NCBI GenBank assembly: GCA_947568835.1
Contig: OX387608.1
Span: 6,362,001-6,426,000 of the forward strand
Length of the DNA stretch: 64,000 bases
Source: Protonemura montana
Lineage: Eukaryota; Arthropoda; Insecta; Plecoptera; Nemouridae
Reading direction: 5' to 3'
The notes beneath the pieces are model-generated. The model made no database searches and was not told the DNA's origin. It saw only the letters and a program-made list of their open reading frames with translations. Both the position numbers and the translations under genes were made by a program. Positions 34,601-46,600 of this stretch are shown piece by piece (within the stretch, counting starts at the first letter, position 1; the number at the start of each line of letters is the position of its first letter).

Positions 34601-37600
34601 ACGACTTGCAGACCTAAAAAGTAGCTAAAAAGTCGGCGTTTGGTATGAGTTAGATCGATTGAGTTGCTGTGATTGGCTGGTTGCTCTCCCTCGACAAGCA
34701 TTGGAAAAAAACCTTCCCTTATAAAAAACGACGAACACCTGCTGTTTTGACACATTCCTGGCGATGTCGGCGCTGACGAAACGTCGACTTTTTAGGTCTT
34801 TTTTAGGACCGCAAGTCGGTTCAAACAGAGCAAAACCCTTACACATAACAACACTATCGAACAACAACTCTGAACCACTTTGCCAATCTAACAGCATGTT
34901 GGTTCAACTGAAAACATCCAATAGTCTGATATTTCAATTTCTGAATTATGATTTAAACTGAGTATGGTCGCTGAATATTTGATCACATTACTAGAATTTG
35001 TAATTTCCTTGCAATTTCCTTCTTTGCTACAACAAATGCTGGTAGTTAGTAAATGTGTTACAAAGTTTACTGCCATAGAAAGTATTAAGACCATAATAAG
35101 TAACACACTACCTACCTAATTAATAGATTATACTTAAAAGTTACAAGGTGCATAGCAAAATTGATTCGGTAACTTCACTATATTGTTTGTTTGAATAGCA
35201 AATCTTTCAAATAGTTCAGATTTTAGTTTCAATATACCACAGTGAAAACTCTGGCTGAGCTGTACTAACCTTCAAGAACCGTGCCGAGCTGTAGCTGGCC
35301 TTAGAACGCGACTTGTTCTTGTTTTGGTGCGGTGAGATGTTCTCCGTGTTCTCAGAGGAATCACGGCCCTGGCTCTCGGAACGGGACACCTCTGCGATGC
35401 TCTCTGCGCCGATCAAGACAGAGAGGTCGGTAAATGTGCACTTGGCATTTGCTTTTTTTTACATCCAGTTCAAAAAAAGTTGTATTCGAAACATTTCCAG
35501 TTGTTGAAAAATCATTGTTCATTTATTCCATTGCTCTATTCAAGTGCTATCAGTGGTCAACACCAATCCTAGATCGACTTACCAATTGGCGGCTGAGCTC
35601 GCATGCTCTTCACGGGACTGCGTATAGTGCGCCCGAAGCACGGCCGCTGCCTCGCAGCTCCGAGAGTGTCCACAGGCTCAGCACCGGTGGCAAAATAAGC
35701 CTCTATTGCTGACATGTTTGCCTGTGTGGCGTCGGCCAGGCGCGACAGATCGGCTAACGGGGTGGTGTCGACGAGAGGCGAGATCTGACCAGAAGCGGCC
35801 TCGTCGGCGACAAGTTCGGCTCGGAACAACGAAGAGTCTAGCGGTGCAGGGAACGTAAGGATTGTGTTTATAGATTAAGTGCCGGTGTTTCAGTGGTCTG
35901 TTAAGTAAATGAACAGACCGTTAGTTTGTTATTTGCTTAGCAACTCCCAATTGGAAGATGTTTTTTGTTCTTTTAACAATTCGTTGATCACTTACAGTGG
36001 CTCTGAAAAATCGGTACTAAGTCAAGAATTTGCAAAGAGCATCTACAGAGAACTGATATACAAACAGAATTTGTTTTCGTGATTTTTTTCACTATTAAGA
36101 ATTTTTTACTCTTAATTAATTAATAAATTAATGCTAATCTCAACGATTGATAAACATGTCTACATAATTTCAGTCGTAATTCGCGGGTATTGCAAGCTAA
36201 ACGTCTGCTAATCGGTCACAACCTTTTTGTGAGGAACACCCGCAAAAGTTGGAGACAGGGGTTCTATTCTCAGATAACACACCTTTCAGAATGTTTTGGA
36301 AGATGTTCACAATTATAAAAAATATAAACACATTGTGTGCCTGTGAAACCTTAATTGAAATTGCACATGCTTGCAATGCAATGCACAATGGTTATTAGTG
36401 TACCTAATAATAACATACATTGTGTGCCTTTTTGAAACACACCCGCAAAAAAATCGGGAATCGAACACTGACCTGCCGGAAAGAACTTCTCGTCCGAGAC
36501 CGTGAAGTCGACTATCGACGATGAGAACGGGTTGTAAAGTTTCCCGACGGCCTTCACTTGTTGGGGGGTAACACAGTTACTGGTCTCGAAGATGGCCGGC
36601 AAGTCTTCAACTCTGGCATCTGACAAATTGGAGATAAACTTTAAAATTTACAGCTCCAAATTTTCATTTTGATATTTTGAAGTATGAGCAAAGTGGTGTA
36701 AGTCACTGAGAAAGTCTCTTTTTAGTCGCATCATAGGAAAATAAAAATGACATTGATTTGTGACTTGAGTGTTTAACCCAAACAATGAAAGTGGATTTAA
36801 GTCTTCTATTATTATTATTATCTTTATCTTCTATTATCATCTTAGTATTCATCTTTATTATCTTCTTATTATCTTCTATTACCTTATTATTTATAACACC
36901 ATCTTATATGTGATAGACAATAATTATCTAGGAACGACAAATGAAACTTTTCATAACCATGACACAAGAACAAAGGCTCACTTACGACTAGATAAATATA
37001 GGTCAAATAATTTTAGATGGGACCCAATCTATAATGGCAGAAAACTTTTTAATGCTCTACCAAGGTCAATCAAAGAACTACCGCATACCAAAATAAAAAT
37101 TGTATTAAAGACATACCTAATAAACAACGGTTTTTAATCTGTCGATGAATTTTACAATTGTTAAATGTGCCAATATGTAAAATTAAAATTGTATCACTTG
37201 AATGTCATATAACAATATGTAATTGTTCCTAATGACAATAATAATAATTATTATTATTATTATAAGAACCACTACTGTTTAAAATGAGCTACGATTTCAG
37301 ACTGTTCAAGGAGCCTTTTGTCTTCTGTTTTGAGGAAAGTTTGTCAACTCTTAGCTTGGAGCAGAGGATGCTCTCAGAGATCCCTATCCCTATCCCTATC
37401 TAGAAGTGAAGTTAAGTGAAGTGTAAAATGTAAACTCATGTTTATGGATTGACATGGGTGGTCAGCATAAAGTGAATAAAACTGAAAGTAGGGGGAGATA
37501 ATAACTAAATGTATTTAAAACTGGCTGCATTAATGCCAAGTAAAAGTTCAATAAAACTGATGTCGTTTTGCAACTTACTTGCACTTAAAAATTTGTTAAA

Positions 37601-40600
37601 AATTGGTAAAATTTGTTGTTCCAAACCCAGTAGCAAAGAATTTTTCTTCAAAACAAGTTCTAATGTTACATCATAAAGTAAGTGCTACTGAATTATGAAA
37701 ATGCCCTAAAACAAGAAATGTTACTCAAATATAACACTAGTTTTTGACCAATAAGGTCAACCTCTAGCATTAAGGGGCTTTCATCGAAGCTATACAAGCA
37801 TTACTTACCAAGAAGTAAGCTGCCATTGTTTAGGTTGACACCCGACTTCTCAACGCCAGACTTCTCAGCCCGCTGCAAAGACATCTCGTCCGATTCACGA
37901 CGGCGCTCCATTTGTTCTGCACGTCGCATTGAACGAAGCGCGAGCTCGCGCTCCTTTCGCTTGAGCAGGTCGGCGGCCAGGTACGACGAATCTCGCGAAG
38001 CAACGTTTGACGAATCCCGCAGAGAGACGAAGGACGAATCTTGCATAGCAACCTTCGGCGAATCCCGCGGAGCTATGCAGTCGACGGTGTTGCCTGTTTT
38101 CGGAGTTCTGGCCGTTTTTGGCGTCCTGGCCACATTCGGGGCCGGGACTGGCAACCGAGACGGAGGGGGCAACGGTTTTGAGGTATCTTCGTCAGACTCC
38201 TCGCTGGATGTATTCTCCATAAAGCGGCGGAAGTCTCCACTCTCGTCCGAAAAATCTGCGAATGAAAAGAGACTGGTGTGAGCATAAAGTACCGCGATGG
38301 ATCTATACCTTTCTACCCCCGAGGAAAGTAGCAACATTTATCTCAAAATCAAATATCTAGCCCGGCTGCTGCAACTCCGAGGCTTGACACTGTACCCTTA
38401 CCCTTTAAAATAATGAGAACATTATCTTTTTCTTTTTTAATTTTTTTTCAACCATTTTTTTGTGACTGTCTTTTAGGAATGTAGGCAGGTACTTGGATAC
38501 CTGTAGGGCAATTACCTGGGTAAAAAATAGGTATTGTGAAACCATACATGCATTACGTTTAATCTTATCAGACTTCCTTATCTAATCACACAGTCTTGAA
38601 GACAACAGTTGAAGTGACGACCAATTTTCGAACAAGCCTTGTTGCTTTGTCATTTGGAGAAATTATACTTTTGACAGAGCTGCAGGTAGCTACTGCTCTT
38701 TAAACAGGTATTTCTCGTAAACACTTTGGCATTAAGGGGGTTGAATAGGTAATGAGTTAGCAAAGTTAGGTTGTCAAAAATAGTGCTAAGGTTAGATAAA
38801 GTGGACATGAGTCTAAAAATTATCATAGTTAGCAAAATTTTCTTTCACGTATAGTTTGCAAACTTAGGATGGAATTTTCTAACTCGTATTGTGGGTGATT
38901 AGATTGATTATTGTGTTTAACAACACACTGTTTCGACAACGGACTCTGTGGCACTAGTCTAATGGTGTCAGATGATGATGAACCTAACCCAGCTTAGAAG
39001 GGAGGAGTGGAAACCCGGAGCCGGTAGATAGTGTACTCCTGGCGAATAGCACCAAGGGAACCACCAGGGTTAACGTCCCTTTCGAAGGACAGTATAATTT
39101 GAACAGCAGGATTCCTCCACAAATCCTTGCTGTCGAGAGGTTGATAAGCAAGGCGAATGAAGTTGCTGTACTAACTTTCATCACTACAACTTCTCTCCCG
39201 AATAGAACTGGTCATGTTTATGATGGTCACCCATCCAATGCCTGACTCAGTGAAGTGTTGCTTAACTTATTTGTTCTCATGAGAACCGGTGTTCTCTGAG
39301 AACGTTGAGAACTGTTTGGTGTATTGTGGGTTAAATATGATTTTTTGCTTTTTATTAGTCTGCGGAGCTAGAAAACATCCATTAGAATTATAAGGGTTGG
39401 TAGGTTAATCAAATCGCTATGGACGAAGAGAATTTTTGATGGTGACAACATCACATCAACAATAGTTTAATGCATTTAAAGAATTGTCTACCATTCATGT
39501 TGTGATTTGCATATATATTTTTTTTACAATTTATCTGGGTGACAGCTCTTATGTGAATTCCAGCCAACCTCTCTTATTTTTTATCCAAAAGTCACATCCC
39601 CAAAATTAACGACTAAATCGCTCTTCAGAAACACGATGTCGGCACTCAACGAGAAACTGCTAAGTCAGTTGGAGTGCCCGATTTGTTTTGAGACCTGCGT
39701 GCCACCGATCTACATGTGCACCAACGGGCACTGCGTCTGCGCGAAGTGCCAACCGCAGCTCAACGAGTGCAGCACTTGTCGAGCTCCAGGGAAGCCAACT
39801 TTGCGTTGCATGCAACTCGAGAGGATCACCGAAATGGTGGAGATGCCCTGCGCTAACAAGAGGCATGGCTGCAATTTCGTGTTCAATATGGACAAGATGG
39901 CCAAACACTTGCCGCAATGCGAGCACGGTTACGAGTGCCGTATATGCCACACTTGGAAAGGACCGGTTGGCGATTTGAGTAGCCACGTTTTCAATAAACA
40001 CAAAGCTAATTTTATTAATTTGCCACCATCAGGTGAAATATGTAAGGGTACAACAGCTTTCAAAAAGGACTCTAGTGGCTTTATTCTAATTTGTTTGGGC
40101 GATTCCGTTTTTTGGATGAAGATAACGAATATCAACAGAATTATTTCCTGTCCAATGTGGCTTGTTAGTCACAATCCTACAGAAGCCTCCAGGTTCAACT
40201 ATTCTCTGAAGTTTCCCTCTTTTGAAAAAAAAATCAAAGTTAAATATCAAGGAGAAGTATTGAAACTCGACGAAAATGCTAGAAATGGCGATACAGAGTT
40301 TATGATTCCAACCAGTATAATAGAATCTTATAAAGAGAACGTTTTTGTCTTTATTATATCAATTAAGAAAACGTTTTTGAATACCTAGTGTGCACCTATA
40401 TTACACATTTACAGCAACTATTTTCCCAAGTCTTCATTTCAAGATTTAAAAATCCATGTCACTGACCAGCAAAGCCAGCAAACGGAGCTTGTGTCATCTT
40501 GTTTCTTTTTATTTGCATGTTAGTTTCGTTTCAGGCGCAAAATGATCGTAAAATTGATGCACCTATAAATCACACTATTCATTTGTTTGTAAGCCTGTGA

Positions 40601-43600
40601 CAATATACTGTATAAGAAGCACACAAATAAATTTTACAGTGCCACATCTTTTCACTGATAACTTTTTCATTTTAGTAATCGAGTAAAAAATAATCAACGG
40701 CTAATAATATTCCTATTACCTTGCTAACCAATCAAATTTGACCAAGACCCTGTTTTTCAGTGGTCCGTTAAGTGATTAACAGATCGTTAACAAACAAAAT
40801 ACATCTCCTGATTGGCAGTTGCTAAGAAAATAACGAATTACGAGACCATTCGGTTCTTAACAGACGACTGAGAAACCGGGTCCATGTCGCATCCTCCCTA
40901 AGAAAATTCTACCTCCAAGCTTCACAATGTCAACTAGCAGCAACACACTCAAGTTTCCAAGCCAGCAAGAGAGCCCAGTTTAATTCGATACCTGCGTATC
41001 AGTCGCCTACATATGCAGCAAGAGACAAAGCGTATGCGGTAAGTGCCAACCGTATCTCCATGAGTGCAGCACTCGCTGTACCTCGGGAGCAACTCAGGAG
41101 GCAAACTGTACAACTTGAAAATCGATTGATTGATCTTCTGTAACGCACTGTTTTGACAAATACCTCTGCGGCACTGGTCTAATGGTATCGATGAATAAGT
41201 GCTGACGAACCTAATCTATCATAGGATGGACGGGAAACCCAGTTCCGGCATGTAGCCAACTCCTGTCAAAGAGCACGTAGGGGCCACCAGCTGAATGTCC
41301 CTTCGGAAGGACAGTACAACGCTATCAAAAGGATTCCTACACGAATCCATGCTGTTGAGAGGTTGATGAGCATGGCAAGTGCATGAGCATGGCAAGTTAC
41401 TAAACAAACTTTCATCTCTCCAGCCTCACTCCCAAACAGAATTGGTCATGCATATGATGGTCAACCATTCAATATCTGACCCAGCGCAGTGTAGCTTACT
41501 TTTGTGTTTCCAATATGCCAAACTGTTTGGTGCAAACTAAAAAAGATTGTTGATTTTCGTTGGAAGCAAAGATGCACCCTCGTGTGTTTAGTGGTCCTGG
41601 GCTCAGCTGACAATGGCAAAAAAAAACGAAGCATTTGGGGTGCTCCTATACCCCATTGTTTATCCGTTGACTAATATCTAAATTTCTGATCGCTTGATAT
41701 TAGCTGGTAACAAATGTCTAAACGATGTGTATGTTTGCACAGACAGAGTCAAACATATAGAAGTTTAAATGGTACAGGACACTTTCAATAACACGAGAAT
41801 TGTGTTACAGTTTTAAGAGAAACGATTTAAATTTGTTTGAATGCACTGCCCTGTCGCTTCGACAAGTCAGTTAGGTAAACAACACTGGTTCGCGTCGAAT
41901 ACCTGCTCGGAGGAACACAAGGAATTCCTTTTTCACCTTGCCTCGGGGACACTTTATGTTTCCTGTACCTAGAGAAACTAATTCGCACTAATTTGAGACA
42001 GCAACTGAAGGGATGATATTTCATAAGTCACAATTGTATAATATAAAACTTAAAAATAAAACGTCGTCCAGAAACCTACCAACATTTTTCAGATTTGGAT
42101 TTTTTTTTTTTAACAATTAGTTGCAGAAAGAAAATATCTCAGTCAAATCTTTTATAGCATGAAGTAAAGAACCTGAATGAGCCTGATGTTTAATATCTCT
42201 TAAGATTTAAAGTAACCATCGACAAGGATGAAATGGATTTCCTCGTTTCAAGTCACAGAGTCTATGTAAACATTAGAGTTGATTTGATATCGTCTCACTC
42301 TGGTCTCATGCAGGTGGTTTTGTGGGACTGGTGAACAGAATGGTTGCTACCCGCTTCTAAAAATAGCACACCCTTTTCGCTACCTGGCAAACGCGAGCCC
42401 GCCGACAGGCTCACAAATAACCGCAATTTCTGACATAGCCTGAGCCGAGTCGGTAAGGTAGTCATGTAGTTCCTAGGCAGTGCCCCTTGGGCAGTGCCAC
42501 TATAATCCAGCAATCGCTACCTGCTGGAACCCCAAACGACTGCTGCGATCATGGTGTGATTCCAAAGAAGGTTAAAAAAACTGGCAGAAACCCTACACCG
42601 TACAGAAACTGTACGGCTTTACCTAACTTATATTCTTTTCTCTAAGGTAAAACCGGTAAAACCCTAGACCTATCATTTTACCTATCCCTATACCTTTGGG
42701 ATACACTATCCTCCACAGGTAGACAGGTAGACTATGCTGGGGGTACGTGGTCCTTACAGTTATATTTTCACATCAATACGTATAGTTTGGTGAAACGTAT
42801 CGTTTATTGGTGAATTTTTGAGAAGCTGAGAAGTGCTTTGAGCCAGGAATTGGAGGGTTCCAATTGGCGGATCCAATTCTGGTTATTTATAGTCAACGTA
42901 AAGGACATAAATGTGGTAAGGAGGAGGACAAGTGAGGACAAGTTTTCGCAGGCCAAACAATTGCGGGTGACGATATTATGCAGAGCTTCTCCAGGTTTGT
43001 TTGATGAGTTTTCTTTAAGTGTTTTTGATTTTGGGTTCCATATTTCTTGTTCCTTGGTCTGACGGATATGAAGTAGATAATAATACCCTGATGTTGACGA
43101 AAGAAGCAAAATAATGGCTAATTCGCTTTAAGTCTAGCCAATGAGGAAGATAGCACATCAAAGCACTCAGCATGCATGTTTCCACTGGGTTAAAAATGAT
43201 GCAAAATAAATTCAGAGCCATAAAATGTACCTATTCTCACGCGTTAAACATTGGTTGCGTTCCAAAACCTACTTTAAAAAAATAAATCAAACAAATCTAA
43301 CAAACACATATTCGCAGATCCACTCCATAACCTCAACAACGCATTCCAAAACCCACTGTTAAAGAAAAATCAGTTTCCTCTAATTCACAGGACCTAATTC
43401 GTAAAGAAAATTTTACTGCAAGCTTACTGGAGCCAGTAAATCCACCAGATTTCGGAACGTAACGAATGGAAGATTTTGGGAATTCCTCCTAGCCGACCTG
43501 TAATCAGTCACCGAATATCAAATTTTACTAATTCAATTAATAAAATTATATTTAAACACTCTCTAGAATTCCATCTTCAAGCTCCACTATGCCATCAAAC

Positions 43601-46600
43601 TGCGGCATGTTAATCAAGAAAGTACAGAGTCAGCTGGAATGTCCGATTTGTTTCGACACGTGCAAGCCGCCAATTTACTTGTGCCGGAACGGCCACAGCG
43701 TCTGCTCAAATTGTCAGCCGCAACTGAGACGCTGCTGCTTGTGTCGCGTCAAAGGGAAGCCAACTGCACGGTGCATGCAGCTCGAAATTATCGCCGAGCT
43801 CATGGCAAGTGCAAGCCAGCCAGATGTTCGTCAGGTTGCGTCTGGCACGGACAACGTGCACCACACCATTACGTATCACCCTCTGGAAACACCCGTCTAT
43901 CAGCGCAAATATTTCTGGATAACGATGAGCGTTTTTGTAGCAGCTGCAGTTTTATGGAAACGAGCACCAATTATATTAGAAGAAACAGATATTGTTAAAG
44001 TAACAGATATTTTTATAGAAAAAGACATTCTTGGAGAACTTTTTGAAAAGTTACTATTGCTACAGTAAGCAAAGCAAGGTGCCGGAAGGGACAGATATGA
44101 TTAGGGACGGATTAGGGAGAAGACAGTTCGTGTACACAATCTTGAAATGTTCTTTAAATTGACTCTTATTAACAACTATTGACGGTTACTCTGTATCGAG
44201 TATCGTAACGTGTAAAACTTGTACCTATGGATAGCTAGTGCTCACTTTTACGTCAACTCTCATGTAAACGACATAATGCTCCTGTAAGAACATGTCAAAT
44301 AAACATGCTATCAATGCTCAAGCCTTAAAACTCTTTTTAACTTTATATCAAGTCCTGTTTAATGACAAGCAAAATACAGGATGAATTCAACACAACACAA
44401 CGGACCTCAACAAATATAATTTCCAATTCTGATTCCAAATAATAAATTGTATAACAATATCAAATAATAATAACAAAATGACTGTTATTAACTGCTATAA
44501 ATACTGTTAACAACTCAGACTGTAATTTGGTGTTGCAAAGTGTTTTTGAGTTAAGCTTTTAACTAACAGAAACATCTGGGTATTGATCACGTAACTTTTT
44601 CACTAGAGACCACAAACTTAATCTCATTAAATAGCTTTAACTAAACATGGATTTTACCGAGATAATATTTGTGATCTTTAACAATATAGTTACATCCCTA
44701 CCCTGAAATCCACTGCATGAGAGTGGAAGTCATTAAATGATCCTTCCCCTGGAGGACGTTTAAATCATTTTCAAAATAAATCCAATCAAAATTTAGAGAA
44801 AAAAATGCAAAAGTAGTTGCAAATTGTGTACACTTTGACCAAATGACTGTAACTGGAAAGAAATAGTTTTCCACATTTTAAATTGGGTAGGTATTGTGTC
44901 GAGAGACACAATTGACTAAATGAATAGATGTGACTAAATTCATGTGACTAACCTCCTATGATTTTTATCACGTTTCAGACGCCGTCTAATTCCTCAGACC
45001 TGACTGCAGGCAATCTAGTGGCAGCAATAGGAACCATCAAACCACATAAAACAAAAGTTATCAAACATCGGTCACAGACCTATTGTAAGATTTTACTTTG
45101 GCTGCTTTTATCTCTTTGTTAAAGAAAACCTTTGATAAATCTGAGCTCACAGCATTATCAGCGAGGAGAATGTGTAAGAAGTCACTATTGTCTAAAAAAG
45201 TCCGTACAGTTCACCATTTATCAGTCTTTGCAGCTTCAAAGAAAACTGCTGGTTTTTTTGCTTTTCTTGAGCCAATTTCAATTGGTATCTGCGTACTTTT
45301 GCCTGGGCTTCTTCTCTAGACATGTTGCAGATTCTACGACAGGTTAAAAATCGCCTTCTGCGAAATTTTGCTTGCAACACTCTTTTCATTTTCTTGCAGT
45401 GAAAACACACATCACTCGAGGCTAACAGCGAACAATCTAATGATCGGATGCTGTCTGTTATTCGATCGTACTTATATGAATCAGTTCTATTTGGATTGTC
45501 TCTCACTGTTGATATCCAATAGCTATCAGTGTACGACTGGCAAACAAGCCAATTTACAGAAAAGTCCTTAAAAAATGAAAGAAAATCAAAACCTTCATCC
45601 CATTTTTTGGGATATTTGCTCCAAATTTTGTGATCGTCATTTAATACTTTGTCCCGTACAAAAATCTGCACATTCCATTCGTGGTCCACCACACAAGATT
45701 TTTCGATCAGAAAATTGCGATCCAAAGATCCATGGAAACCAACTGTCAACTTTTCGTTATCATACTTCGTATACACATAATGGTCGAGCAGTTTGTGTGC
45801 CATTTGACGCAATGTCTGTCTGCTATCTGATTCTGTCATTCTTCTGTCAAGCTTCTGTCTGTTTTCACACTCTTTTGGCATGGCATAATCATGTTCTCGG
45901 ATATATAACACCTTTGCTATTTTTGATTCAAAATTAATTGGTGGTATCACTCTTGGCTTGGTGGCTGGAGGTATCTCTGAAGTCAAAGCAGAGCTTGTTG
46001 GCAGTTCGTGCTCATGTTCCCGACTTATGGTGTGACCTTCTATACTTGTCTCCAAACAATTTGGTGGAATCACGTTAGTCTCAGAGGTTGGAGGAAGCTC
46101 TGCAGTCGACACAGAGCTAGCCGGTAGTCGCTTTTTTTTTGCCGGGTGGACCGGCTGAACACTTCTATCCAGTGAAGCTTGTCTGGCTGGTTTCTGAGTT
46201 TTCTGAACCTGCAATGCAAGTTCCATAGTTAGTTTACACACTATAACTGATAAGGCAGTAACAGTCTAGACGAAGTAAGTATTGTAGTTTTAATTACACC
46301 ATAATTAACTCACCTCATCTGCTGGGTATGGATCTGGGTCGATTTCCGTTGGTCCCAAGCCATTCGGAAAGTGTTTGGTGCAGATGTATGTTCTATTATT
46401 AACACCAATGAGACCGCTAAGCTTCAAGTCTGAACGTTTGCAGAGATGAATCCACCTGAGGCTCTTGGAGCATTGAGCACACTTCTTCGGATTGTGATCA
46501 TTTGTATCCTTACTTAAAGCAGAGTCTATATATTCTAAGCACGGCTTAGGGAAAGGAATGAGTTGCACACCAGCTTCGCGGTCAATTGTATTAGATTTGC

